Below, piece by piece: positions 1-9,106 of a DNA stretch of 64,000 nucleotides; within the stretch, counting starts at the first letter, position 1, and each line of letters opens with the position of its first letter. Where the stretch lies: NCBI RefSeq assembly GCF_946886105.1, contig NZ_CAMPHV010000020.1:18663-82662 (forward strand), in the 5' to 3' direction. Below the pieces are notes generated by a model, which saw only the letters and a program-made list of their open reading frames with translations, had not been told where the DNA came from and did not search any database. The DNA comes from an uncultured Pseudomonas sp. (lineage in GTDB: Bacteria; Pseudomonadota; Gammaproteobacteria; Pseudomonadales; Pseudomonadaceae). Made by a program: the position numbers and the translations under genes.

Positions 1-276
1 GGCCAGCAGCAGCCACAGGCACGCCAGCCAAAGCGGGATCAGTTGGCGCTGCTCGCCAAAATCGAATACCCCGAGGTTGAGCAGAAAACTGTCCAGGGCG
101 CTGCCGGCGAGAAACACGCTGATCAGCAGCTTGCCTTCGGCCCGCCAACTACTGATCCACCACAGGTGTACCGCCACTATCGCCGGTACCGTCAGCAGCC
201 ACGGGCCGTCGCCGCCGAACACGCAGGCGAACCAGCCGAGCTGAAACAATACGGCGTTGGCGATTAACTTAGGCAT
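1..276 (-). CDS. DUF2878 family membrane protein (3' end outside window)
   Basis: The first 92 codons are present and the rest lies beyond base 1. The protein begins MPKLIANAVLFQLGWFACV and continues as alternating hydrophobic stretches, as in DUF2878 integral membrane proteins. That family is known mainly as a neighbour of Cfa-type methyltransferases, DUF1365 and photolyase genes, and its function is not established. The start ATG overlaps the end of the upstream methyltransferase gene in the shared string ATGCCTAA, so the two are probably translationally coupled. It is the last gene visible in the photolyase operon. Confidence 0.75.
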   Translation of the reverse strand, partial: MPKLIANAVLFQLGWFACVFGGDGPWLLTVPAIVAVHLWWISSWRAEGKLLISVFLAGSALDSFLLNLGVFDFGEQRQLIPLWLACLWLLLA

Positions 277-1543
277 CGAGGTTTCCCAGCAGCGGTTCCG
301 GTTGCGCCGCAGGCTTGGCCAGCAGCAATTGCGCGGTGCCGATGGTGCGCTCGATAAAGCCGCCCTCGCAATAGCACAGGTAAAACTCCCACAAACGGAA
401 GAAGTAATCGTCGTAACCGAGCTGCTCTAGTTTGTGCCGCGCCAGATGCAGGTTGTCGTGCCAGATGCGCAGCGTGCGCGCGTAGTGCAGGCCGAAATCT
501 TCCATGTGCTGCAGCGTCATATCGGTCTTGGTGGTGACGATTTCCAGCATCTTCTGCACCGAGGGCAAGGCGCCGCCGGGGAAGATATAGCGCTGGATAA
601 AGTCCACGGTGCTTTTCGCCTGCTCGTAGCGTTGATCGCGAATGGTGATGGCTTGTAGCAACATCAGGCCGTTGGGTTTGAGCAGCTTGGCGCATTGCTT
701 GAAGTAGGTGGGCAGAAAACGATGGCCGACCGCCTCGATCATTTCGATCGAGACCAGCTTGTCGTATTTGCCGCTGAGGTCGCGGTAGTCCTCCAGCAGC
801 AAGGTGATGCGATCGCCCAGGCCCAGCTCGGCGATACGCCGCTCGGTGTGGGCGAACTGTTCGCGCGACAAGGTAGTGGTGGTGACTTTGCAGCCGTAGT
901 GGGTGGCGGCATAGATCGCCATGCTGCCCCAGCCGGTGCCGATTTCCAGCAGGTGGTCGCTGGGCTTCAGCGCGAGCTTCTGGCAGATGCGGCGCAACTT
1001 GTTCAATTGCGCCTGTTCCAGGCTGTCGTCGGCGCTACGGAACATCGCCGCCGAGTACATCATGGTCGGATCGAGGAACTGCTCGAACAGCTCGTTGCCG
1101 AGGTCGTAATGGGCGGCGATGTTCTTGCGCGAACCGCTGCGGGTATTGCGGTTGAGCCAGTGCAGGGCCTGGATCAGCGGCCGGCCGATCTGCGCCAGGC
1201 CGCGTTCCATGGCGTCCAGCACCTCGAGGTTGCTGACGAACACGCGGACCACCGCGGTCAGGTCCGGCGAGGTCCAGTAGCCGTGGATATAGGCTTCGCC
1301 CGCGCCTATCGAGCCGTTACCGGCCACCAGTCCCCATAGCGCGCCGTCGAGCACCCGGATCTCCGCGCTCGAACGTGCATGGGCATCGCCGAACACCAAA
1401 CGCTCGTCGCCATCGACGATCACCAGCTGGCCGTGGCGCAGTTGGCTGAGCTGGCGCAGTACCGCGCGGCGTAACAGGGTGGCACCGATGCCGCTACCGG
1501 CAAGTACGGAGGTTTTCGCGGACACCAGGCTAGAGCTTTTCAT
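269..1543 (-). CDS. cfa: Cyclopropane-fatty-acyl-phospholipid synthase family SAM methyltransferase
   Basis: 424 residues. It has an N-terminal region typical of the Cfa family and a C-terminal class I methyltransferase domain whose SAM-binding glycine motif reads LLEIGTGWGSMAIYAA. SIEMIEAVGHRFLPTYF matches the family's later conserved segment. Known members transfer a methyl(ene) group to a double bond in membrane phospholipid acyl chains at the inner membrane. The ATG follows an AAGGAAG ribosome binding site and overlaps the end of the DUF1365 gene by 14 bases. Because it sits with a flavoprotein oxidase, DUF1365 and photolyase, it may make a methylated or otherwise modified fatty acid rather than a simple cyclopropane ring. 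That second step is inference. Confidence 0.88.
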   Translation of the reverse strand: MKSSSLVSAKTSVLAGSGIGATLLRRAVLRQLSQLRHGQLVIVDGDERLVFGDAHARSSAEIRVLDGALWGLVAGNGSIGAGEAYIHGYWTSPDLTAVVRVFVSNLEVLDAMERGLAQIGRPLIQALHWLNRNTRSGSRKNIAAHYDLGNELFEQFLDPTMMYSAAMFRSADDSLEQAQLNKLRRICQKLALKPSDHLLEIGTGWGSMAIYAATHYGCKVTTTTLSREQFAHTERRIAELGLGDRITLLLEDYRDLSGKYDKLVSIEMIEAVGHRFLPTYFKQCAKLLKPNGLMLLQAITIRDQRYEQAKSTVDFIQRYIFPGGALPSVQKMLEIVTTKTDMTLQHMEDFGLHYARTLRIWHDNLHLARHKLEQLGYDDYFFRLWEFYLCYCEGGFIERTIGTAQLLLAKPAAQPEPLLGNLDA

Positions 1544-2342
1544 GGGGTACTTCCTTGGGTTCAGAGCGGGCCACGCGCAAATCGCCTTCGGCGGCTCGAT
1601 GAGGAAACAGCGGGATACGTTTGAGCAGCAGGCGCAGGGCCTGCCAATAAATGGCCGCCACGGTTTTGCCGGTCATCCAGGGGAAGCTCAGCAGGTAGCG
1701 GTGCAGGCTGGCGCGGCTGAGTTCGCGGCGTTGTAGGCTGAGGCTGGCGTCGAAGATCTTGTCCTCGCCCTGCCAGTCGGCCATATGGATGCCCAGGCGT
1801 TCGCCGGCCGGGCTGAAGCGCATGCGGTATTCCAGCTCGCGCGGCAGAAACGGCGACACGTGGAAGGCCTTGGCCACGGCGAAGTGTTGATGGCCCTCGC
1901 CCTCGGCGGGCAGCACATAGGCATAGCGCTCGCCCCAGGGGGTGTTGCTCACTTCGCAGAGAATCGCCGCCAGGCGGCCGTCGGCGTTGTGGCAATAAAA
2001 GAAACTCGCCGGATTGAACGCCAAGCCCCAACTGCGCGGCTGGCTCAGCAGGCAGATCGAACCTTGCGGCGCATGGCCGATGGCTTCGGCGACGCGCTGG
2101 CGCACCGCATCGATCAGGCGCACGCCGTTGCGGGTGAATTGCGGCAGGTAGTCGGTCTCACGAAAGGCGAATGGCGCCCAGCGACCGCGACCGGCGAGCG
2201 GCGACAGGCTGAGCACCTGTTCCTGTTCGTCGAGGTCCAGGTACAGCAGGCCCATGCGGTAGCGGAAGTCGTGCAGCCGCGGCGCAAACCGCCGGTGCTG
2301 CACCCAGCCGCTGTACAAGGCGCTGTTCATTATGCTGTTCAC
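1530..2342 (-). CDS. DUF1365 domain-containing protein
   Basis: 270 residues matching DUF1365, with the characteristic stretches FNPASFFYCHNADGRLAAI and EGHQHFAVAKAFHVSPFLP. The family has no confirmed activity. It is found almost always between a flavin amine-oxidase-like gene and a Cfa-type methyltransferase, as here, which suggests a shared role in lipid modification. The open frame begins at a GTG that shares one base with the stop codon of the flavoprotein (TAGTG). An in-frame ATG at 2330 is the alternative start and has no clear ribosome binding site. Confidence 0.82.
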   Translation of the reverse strand: MNSIMNSALYSGWVQHRRFAPRLHDFRYRMGLLYLDLDEQEQVLSLSPLAGRGRWAPFAFRETDYLPQFTRNGVRLIDAVRQRVAEAIGHAPQGSICLLSQPRSWGLAFNPASFFYCHNADGRLAAILCEVSNTPWGERYAYVLPAEGEGHQHFAVAKAFHVSPFLPRELEYRMRFSPAGERLGIHMADWQGEDKIFDASLSLQRRELSRASLHRYLLSFPWMTGKTVAAIYWQALRLLLKRIPLFPHRAAEGDLRVARSEPKEVPHEKL

Positions 2343-3595
2343 TACAGGGCCTCGCCGAATTCACGGGCCACGCGCAGCGCGCTGACCACGCCGTCTTCAT
2401 GGAAGCCGTTGGCCCAATAGGCGCCGCAGAAATAGCTGTGGTTGGCGCCGAGCAGTTCCTCCCAGCGCGCCTGCGCGGCCGTTGCCGCCAGGCTGTACTG
2501 CGGATGGGCGTAGGTGTAACGGGCGAGAATCTTGTTCGGATCGATGGCCGCGCTCTGGCTCTGGTTGAGGCTGACGCAGAAGGTCGTTTCGCTGCGAATG
2601 CCCTGCAGGATGTTCATGTTGTAAGTCACCGCCGCCGATCGGTTCACCGACCCGCCCAGGCGGTAGTTCCAACTGGCCCAGGCCAATGGCCGTTTGGGTA
2701 GCAGGCGGGTATCGGTGTGCAGCACCACGTCGTTGTCGGCATATGGCAGGGCGCCGAGTATCTCCCGTTCGATCGCGGTCGGCTGGGCGAGCAGGGCGAG
2801 GGCCTGGTCGCTGTGACAGGCGAACACCACCTTGTCGAAGCGTTCCACCCCCGCGGCGCTGTGCACCGTCACCCCGTCGCCGTCGCGCTCGACCCGGCTG
2901 ACCGGGCAATTGAGTCGAATATGTTGGCTGAACGACTCGCTCAGCGGCGCCACGTAGCTGCGCGAGCCGCCTTCGATCACCCTCCATTGCGGGCGGTCGC
3001 TGACCGAGAGCAGGCCGTGGTTTTTGAAGAAGCGTACGAAGAACTGCAGCGGAAAATCGAGCATGTCGGCCAGCGGCATCGACCAGATCGCCGCTCCCAT
3101 CGGCACGATGTAATGCTTGGTGAAACGCTCGCCGTAACCGCCGAGGGTCAGGTAGTTGCCGAGCGTCATGGTGGCCGGAATGCGCTCGTGTGCGAGGTCG
3201 TCGAGCGCTTCGCGATTGAAGCGCAGGATGTCGCGCACCATGCCGATAAAGGGCCGCGAGAACAGATTGCGGCGCTGGGCGAACAGGCTGTTGAGGCTAT
3301 TGCCGTTGTATTCCACGCCGGTCAGCGGATCGTTGACCGAGAAGCTCATCTCGGTGGGTTTCGAGGCGACGCCCAGGCGCTCGAGCAGGCGGATGAAATT
3401 CGGGTAGGTCCAATCGTTGAACACGATGAACCCGGTGTCGATGGCGTAGCTGCGCCCGCCGACTTCGACGTCCACGGTATGGGTGTGGCCGCCGACCCAA
3501 TCGCTGGCTTCGAACACGCTGACGTGGTGGCTGCGATTGAGTAGATAGGCGCTGGTGAGGCCGGTGATACCGCTGCCGATGATGGCTATTTTCAT
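2342..3595 (-). CDS. NAD(P)/FAD-dependent amine-oxidase-like flavoprotein
   Basis: 417 residues. The N-terminus is a clear FAD-binding Rossmann fold (IAIIGSGITGLTSAYLL, then an acidic residue in VFEASDWVGGHTHTV), typical of the amine oxidase/phytoene desaturase-like superfamily. The family member found beside DUF1365 and Cfa genes is thought to oxidise lipid acyl chains, but no substrate can be read from sequence. It shares four bases (ATGA) with the upstream SDR gene and one base with DUF1365 downstream, so it is an internal operon gene. Confidence 0.82.
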   Translation of the reverse strand: MKIAIIGSGITGLTSAYLLNRSHHVSVFEASDWVGGHTHTVDVEVGGRSYAIDTGFIVFNDWTYPNFIRLLERLGVASKPTEMSFSVNDPLTGVEYNGNSLNSLFAQRRNLFSRPFIGMVRDILRFNREALDDLAHERIPATMTLGNYLTLGGYGERFTKHYIVPMGAAIWSMPLADMLDFPLQFFVRFFKNHGLLSVSDRPQWRVIEGGSRSYVAPLSESFSQHIRLNCPVSRVERDGDGVTVHSAAGVERFDKVVFACHSDQALALLAQPTAIEREILGALPYADNDVVLHTDTRLLPKRPLAWASWNYRLGGSVNRSAAVTYNMNILQGIRSETTFCVSLNQSQSAAIDPNKILARYTYAHPQYSLAATAAQARWEELLGANHSYFCGAYWANGFHEDGVVSALRVAREFGEAL

Positions 3596-4449
3596 GAGCT
3601 GCTCTCGGTTGTGCGTGCCATGCGTTTGCCGAGGGCGAGTTGCAGGCGTTTGGGGAGATGGGCGAGTACCGACAGGAGGCCGATGAACGGCCCCGGGAAG
3701 GCGATTTCGAAGGGGCGCTTATCCAGCCGATCGGCGATATGCCGGGCTGCTTTTTCCACCGGCCAGCGCATCGGCATGGGGAAGTCGTTTTTCGCCGTCA
3801 GCGGGGTGTCGACGAAACCGGGGCTGACCAGCGTGACATCGATGCCTTCGCTGGCCAGGTCGATACGCAGCGACTCGAGCAGATAACGCAGCGCCGCTTT
3901 CGAGGCGCCGTACGCCTCGGCGCGCGGCAGCGGCAGATAGGTCACCGAGCTGCCGATGCCGATCAGATGAGGGCGCTCGCCCAGGCGCAGCAGCGGCAGT
4001 GCCGCCTCGATGCAGTAGCTGGCGGAAAACAGGTTGGCACGCATCACCCGTTCGATCATCGCCGCTTCGAAGGCCCGCGCCTCGAGGTATTCGCAGGTGC
4101 CGGCATTCAGGATCGCGGCGTCCAGCACGCCCCACACCTGGGCGATGTGTTCGCCGATCGAGCGCACCTGTGCCGCGTCGCTGAGATCGCCGGCTACCAC
4201 CAGCACCTGATGCGGGTAACGTTTGGCCAGCGCCTGCAAGGGCTCGATGGTGCGCGCACTGACGGCCACGCGGTGGCCGCTTTGCAGCAGGCATTCGGCC
4301 AGTGCCGAGCCTATGCCGCTGCTGGCGCCGGTAAGCCAGATGCGCCGTGCTTTAGCGGGTTGTTGAACCACCGCCGGCGCTGCCGGTGCGTGGTTAAACA
4401 CCGGCTCGGCTGCCTCGCCCAGGCTTTTCAGCGTCTTGCCAGGCTTCAT
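3592..4449 (-). CDS. Short-chain dehydrogenase/reductase
   Basis: 285 residues with the classical SDR pattern: cofactor motif TGASSGIGSALAE near residue 40, NAG in ILNAGTC, a serine in GIGSSVTYLPL and the catalytic YGASK. The basic residues after the second strand (SARTIEPL) point to NADP(H), which is inference. An extra N-terminal segment of about 35 residues precedes the Rossmann fold. It overlaps both neighbours by four bases, so it belongs to the photolyase/Cfa operon and may act on the same lipid or redox pathway. Confidence 0.85.
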   Translation of the reverse strand: MKPGKTLKSLGEAAEPVFNHAPAAPAVVQQPAKARRIWLTGASSGIGSALAECLLQSGHRVAVSARTIEPLQALAKRYPHQVLVVAGDLSDAAQVRSIGEHIAQVWGVLDAAILNAGTCEYLEARAFEAAMIERVMRANLFSASYCIEAALPLLRLGERPHLIGIGSSVTYLPLPRAEAYGASKAALRYLLESLRIDLASEGIDVTLVSPGFVDTPLTAKNDFPMPMRWPVEKAARHIADRLDKRPFEIAFPGPFIGLLSVLAHLPKRLQLALGKRMARTTESSS

Positions 4450-4868
4450 GCCAGCCTCCTTTTCAGCCAGCGAATGGCCGAACCGAGCAGCGGCAGATGT
4501 TCATAGAGCAGGTTGCCGGCATCGAAATAGTCGCGGTGGCGATACACCTTGCTGTGCCATAACAGGTGCGAGCAGCCCTCGACGCGAATCAGTCGACCTT
4601 TGGCCAGACGCGGGTGCCGGTAGCTCATGGTCCAGCGCAGATAGCCTTCGCCCGCGCGCACCTCGTCGAAGCCGTAGAAGTCGAAGCGCAGCTCGCTGAT
4701 AGTGGCGTACAGCTCGGCGAAATAGGCCTGCATCTCGGCCAGCCCGCGCACTTCATGCAGCGGATCGCTGAACAGCACATCGTCGCTGTACAGCTCGCCG
4801 AGGCGTTCGAGGTCGTTCTTGTCCAGGGTGGCGAAACCGTGGGCGAACTGGCGCAAGAAATCGCTCAT
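4446..4868 (-). CDS. NTF2/SnoaL-like small protein
   Basis: 140 residues starting MSDFLRQFAHGFATLDKNDL. It has the cone-shaped NTF2/SnoaL-like fold signature: an N-terminal helix, LYSDDVLFSDPLHEVRG, and a tryptophan-rich C-terminal sheet. Members are small isomerases, cyclases or ligand-binding proteins, and this type is a usual companion of the SDR and DUF1365 genes. The start was placed at the ATG overlapping the phrB stop codon (ATGA). The same reading frame stays open far upstream, but that part is only the shadow of phrB. Confidence 0.8.
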   Translation of the reverse strand: MSDFLRQFAHGFATLDKNDLERLGELYSDDVLFSDPLHEVRGLAEMQAYFAELYATISELRFDFYGFDEVRAGEGYLRWTMSYRHPRLAKGRLIRVEGCSHLLWHSKVYRHRDYFDAGNLLYEHLPLLGSAIRWLKRRLA

Positions 4869-6322
4869 GACGCCACCTGCGCCGCCAGATGCGGCAGGCT
4901 CTTGAAGGCTTCCAGGGCGCGCGCGCGGCTGCCGGGCAGGTCGACCATCGGCTTGGGATAGTCGACCGCGCCGAACAGACCACCGCCGTGGTGCGCGAGT
5001 GCATAGGGGTTGTGGATGTCGCGGGTGCTCGCGTCGGCCAGCTCGGGCAGCCAGTGACGAATGAAACGGCCGTCCGGGTCGAATCGCTGCGATTGGCTGA
5101 GCGGATTGAAAATCCGGAAGTAGGGCACCGAGTCGGTACCGGTCGACGCGCTCCACTGCCAGCCGCCGTTGTTCGCCGCGAGGTCGCCGTCGATCAGATG
5201 ACGCATGAAAAAGCGCTCGCCCTCGCGCCAGTCGATCAGCAGGTTCTTGGTCAGGAACATCGCCACGACCATGCGCAGGCGGTTGTGCATCCAGCCGGTG
5301 GCGAGCAGTTGGCGCATCGCCGCGTCGACGATCGGAAAACCGGTGCGGCCCTGTTGCCAGGCGGCCAGCTCGGCGGGCACATGGCGCCAGGCCACGGCTT
5401 CGGTTTCCGGGCGGAAGGCTCGGCCCATCGATACGCGCGGGTAGCCGGCGAGGATGTGCTTGTAGAACTCGCGCCAGAGCAGCTCGTTGATCCAGGTGAC
5501 GACCCCGCTGTTGCCGCTGTCGAATTCGCCCTGATTGATTTGCAGTGCCGCGTGCAGGCATTGGCGCGGCGACAGCACGCCGGCCGCCAGGTAGGGCGAC
5601 AGCTGGCTGGTGCCGGGGCGGGCGGGGATATCGCGGTTGTCGTCGTAGTAGGCCATCTGCTGCTCGGCGAACGCCGCCAGGCGTGCGCCCGCGGCCTGCT
5701 CCCCGGCGGGCCAGTATTGGCGTAGCACCTCGCTGGGCGTGGCGAAGCCGCTGACCGAGTCGGGGATGGCATCGCCGACGATCGCCAGCGGCGCCTGTGC
5801 GGACGGCGTGCGTACCAGGTTCGGTAGCGAATGATGCAGGCGCTGATAGCAGGCCTTGCGGAACTGGCTGTAGACCTGGAAATAACCGCCGCTGCGGGTC
5901 AATACGCTGCCCGGGGCGAACAGCAATTGGTCCAGATGGCTGTGCAGGTCGATGCCCAGGCGGCGCAGTGCGATGGACACGGCCTGATCGCGGCGGCTCT
6001 CGTGCACGCCGTATTCCTGGTTGACCTGCACGGCGCCGATCTGCAGTTCCGCGCACAGCTCGGCGATGACTCGCGGGGCATCGCTCCAGTCATTAGTGTG
6101 GCGGATCAGCAGCGGCACATTGAGCCGGCCCAGCTCGGTCGCCAGCGCCTGCAGGTTGCGCAACCAGAAGTCGATCTTGCTCGGCGCGTCGTCATGCGCT
6201 TGCCATTGTCCGGGGCTGAGCAGAAATAGCGCGACTGTCGGCCCGGCGGCCATGGCGGCGGCCAGGGCGCTGTTGTCCTGCCCACGCAGATCGGTGCGCA
6301 GCCAAAGTAATTGCCGGGTCAT
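4865..6322 (-). CDS. phrB: Deoxyribodipyrimidine photo-lyase (DNA photolyase)
   Basis: 485 residues. The N-terminal alpha/beta domain, which binds the antenna chromophore, starts MTRQLLWLRTDLRGQDNSAL. The C-terminal FAD domain contains WINELLWREFYKHIL, the segment TGWMHNRLRMVVAMFL and SASTGTDSVPYFRIFNP, as in class I CPD photolyases. It uses blue/near-UV light and reduced FAD to split cyclobutane pyrimidine dimers. The ATG overlaps the stop of the ybgA-like gene by four bases. The ybgA-phr pairing is the same as in E. coli. The operon promoter carries LitR-type boxes, consistent with light induction. Confidence 0.95.
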   Translation of the reverse strand: MTRQLLWLRTDLRGQDNSALAAAMAAGPTVALFLLSPGQWQAHDDAPSKIDFWLRNLQALATELGRLNVPLLIRHTNDWSDAPRVIAELCAELQIGAVQVNQEYGVHESRRDQAVSIALRRLGIDLHSHLDQLLFAPGSVLTRSGGYFQVYSQFRKACYQRLHHSLPNLVRTPSAQAPLAIVGDAIPDSVSGFATPSEVLRQYWPAGEQAAGARLAAFAEQQMAYYDDNRDIPARPGTSQLSPYLAAGVLSPRQCLHAALQINQGEFDSGNSGVVTWINELLWREFYKHILAGYPRVSMGRAFRPETEAVAWRHVPAELAAWQQGRTGFPIVDAAMRQLLATGWMHNRLRMVVAMFLTKNLLIDWREGERFFMRHLIDGDLAANNGGWQWSASTGTDSVPYFRIFNPLSQSQRFDPDGRFIRHWLPELADASTRDIHNPYALAHHGGGLFGAVDYPKPMVDLPGSRARALEAFKSLPHLAAQVAS

Positions 6323-7290
6323 AGGGCGTTCCGCAGGCTGAGGTTTTCCGGGTGGGGTTGCAGATAGGCCTGCTGCGCCAGGTAGGCGTCCGGATTGCGT
6401 CGCAGGTGATGCTTGAGCAGGGTCATGGGCACCACCAGCGGCACCACGCCGTTCCGGTATTGGCTGATCAGTTGCTGCATTTCCTGCTTGTCGGTGCTGC
6501 TCAGCGCCTGTTTGAAATAGCCGCTGAGGTGCTGCAACACGTTGCTGTGGGTGCGCCTGGTCGCGCATTTCTTCAGCGCCGCCATCAGCTCGCTGAAGTA
6601 GCGCGGGGCCAGTTCCCGCAAGTCGTGCTGGTGCAGGTTGCCGAGCAGGCGGCCGAGCGCTTTGTATTGCTGCGGGTCGCTGGCCATCAGCAGGTACTTG
6701 TAGCGCGAGTGGAAGCCGAGCAGTGCCTTGGGCGTGAGGCCGTCCTGCAGCAGCTGTTGCCACTCGGCATAGGCGAACACGCGGGTGATGAAGTTCTCGC
6801 GCAGCACCGGATCGTTGAGGCGACCGTCTTCCTCCACCGGCAGGTCCGGGTGGCGGGCGCAGAAGGCCTGGGCGAAAAGGCCGCGGCCCTTGGCTTCGCT
6901 CGGGCGGCCGCCATCCTGATAGACCTTGACCCGCTCCAGCCCGCAGGACGGCGATTGCTGCATGAAGATATAGCCGCAGATGTCGCTCAGCTCGCCCGCC
7001 ATGCGTTCGCCGTAGGCGGCCAGAGGGGCACTGACATCCAGTTCGCGGCGCACGGTGCCGACCGCACGGGGAGCTGCGGGATCACCGACCAGGCGAATCG
7101 GCTCGCGGGGGATGCCCAGGCCGATGGCGACTTCGGGGCAGACCGGAACGAAGTCGAAGTACTCGTTCAGGGTCCGGTTGCACAGCCGCGACTCTTTATG
7201 CCCGCCGTTGTAGCGCACCTCATTGCCCAGCAGGCAGGCGCTGATACCGAGTTTCGGTTTGTCGCGAAGAGGTATCTGGGACGAATTCAT
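6319..7290 (-). CDS. YbgA-like DUF523/DUF1722 protein
   Basis: 323 residues in two parts. An N-terminal DUF523 domain has conserved cysteines in SACLLGNEVRYNGGH, PVCPEVAIGLG and SPSCGLERV. A C-terminal DUF1722 (YbgA-like) domain contains LGFHSRYKYLLMA. In E. coli the ybgA gene also precedes phr. The biochemical role is unknown, though the clustered cysteines suggest metal binding. This is the first gene of the leftward operon. Its ATG follows AGAGGT, and about 60 bases of leader separate it from the -10 element. Confidence 0.88.
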   Translation of the reverse strand: MNSSQIPLRDKPKLGISACLLGNEVRYNGGHKESRLCNRTLNEYFDFVPVCPEVAIGLGIPREPIRLVGDPAAPRAVGTVRRELDVSAPLAAYGERMAGELSDICGYIFMQQSPSCGLERVKVYQDGGRPSEAKGRGLFAQAFCARHPDLPVEEDGRLNDPVLRENFITRVFAYAEWQQLLQDGLTPKALLGFHSRYKYLLMASDPQQYKALGRLLGNLHQHDLRELAPRYFSELMAALKKCATRRTHSNVLQHLSGYFKQALSSTDKQEMQQLISQYRNGVVPLVVPMTLLKHHLRRNPDAYLAQQAYLQPHPENLSLRNAL

Positions 7291-7312
7291 GGTGCGACCT
7301 CTGAAGGTTTCT

Positions 7313-7386
7313 TGTACATGCTGTAGAGCCTGTACAACTTATGTCCATCATAGGTGCGAGATTGTACAAGTCAAACACTTTGTATA
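7313..7386. promoter_or_regulatory. Two LitR/CarH-type operator boxes (TGTACA-N12-TGTACA)
   Basis: TGTACA at 7313-7318 and 7331-7336 are exactly 12 bases apart. TGTACA at 7363-7368 and TGTATA at 7381-7386 are also exactly 12 bases apart. Read on the minus strand, the second pair is TATACA-N12-TGTACA. This agrees with the T(G/A)TACA-N12-TGTACA motif I recall for light-responsive LitR/PplR regulators of the MerR family in Pseudomonas putida. One pair spans the promoter and the other covers the early transcribed region. A further single TGTACA is at 7412-7417. The cognate regulator gene is not in this window. Confidence 0.7.
7347..7374 (-). promoter_or_regulatory. Sigma-70 promoter of the photolyase/lipid operon
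   Basis: Reading leftward, TTGACT (7369-7374) and TATGAT (7347-7352) are separated by 16 bases, a near-consensus sigma-70 promoter. One TGTACA box (7363-7368) occupies the spacer directly beside the -35, a placement expected for a repressor or a MerR-type regulator. The promoter points into the ybgA-like gene at 7290. Confidence 0.75.
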
Positions 7387-7456
7387 AGTATTTGTAAGGA
7401 GGAATGGGTTTTGTACAGGAAAACGCCAGCGCTACCGCAATGCTGTTCACTTAAGA

Positions 7457-7494
7457 AAAATGCCGCTTTCCCCTTACCAGGCAAGCGGCATTTT
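7457..7494 (-). terminator. Rho-independent terminator after the Trp-rich protein gene
   Basis: A perfect 12-bp stem (AAAATGCCGCTT at 7457-7468 pairing with 7483-7494) with a 14-base loop. Read leftward it ends in TTTTTCTT. It closes the short leftward transcript of 7674-8902 before the photolyase promoter. Confidence 0.7.
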
Positions 7495-7526
7495 CTGTGC
7501 TTTAGAGCTGCAGGATGGGGCGGCAC

Positions 7527-7632
7527 GTAGCCCGGATGCAATCCGGGAGCGATTTTTCAGATGCCAGATTGCCCTCGGATTTCATCCGGGCTACAAAAAA
7601 ATGCTGCTCGCTTGGCGTAAGTGAACAGCATT
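7527..7632. repeat. REP doublet with a conserved 3' tail (REPIN-like)
   Basis: Two inverted REP units face each other: GTAGCCCGGATGCAATCC at 7527 and its partner ending at 7594. Beyond the second unit the sequence runs through an A-rich stretch to TAAGTGAACAGCATT (7618-7632), which is the inverse of 7439-7453. The whole block is closely similar, in opposite orientation, to 55552-55653, including the spacer between the REP units, so the duplicated unit is about 105 bases and not only the REP cores. Confidence 0.75.
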
Positions 7633-7673
7633 ACAGCGCTACCGGCGTTTCGGCGTGGAGCCCGCGACAGCTG

Positions 7674-8905
<1,232 letters not shown>

Positions 8906-8918
8906 TTACCTCATAAGC

Positions 8919-9077
8919 TAGCAGGCTGTTGAAACACTACCTGCGTTGGCAATACTGCGTTAAAAACGGCCCGGGACTCGGCGTCTCAAAATGCTCATTT
9001 ACAGCAGTAAACTCCGCTTTTTCGGCCGTTTTTGCCTTGTCTTGCCTGCCTCGCCTACGTTTTTCAACGGCCTGCTA
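8919..9077. repeat. 159-bp MITE-like element, copy 1
   Basis: Starts TAGCAGGCTGTTGAAA and ends TTTTTCAACGGCCTGCTA, so its ends form an imperfect terminal inverted repeat of about 17 bases. A second element of exactly the same length is at 34361-34519. The outer parts are clearly alike, while the centre is rearranged and includes CTCATTTACAnCAGTAAA in both. No coding capacity is seen. It sits 17 bases before the start codon of the flavoprotein, so that gene's transcripts probably carry it in the 5' leader. Confidence 0.75.
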
Positions 9078-9106
9078 GAGCGGTAGGCTACGCTTTAGAC
9101 AAAAGC

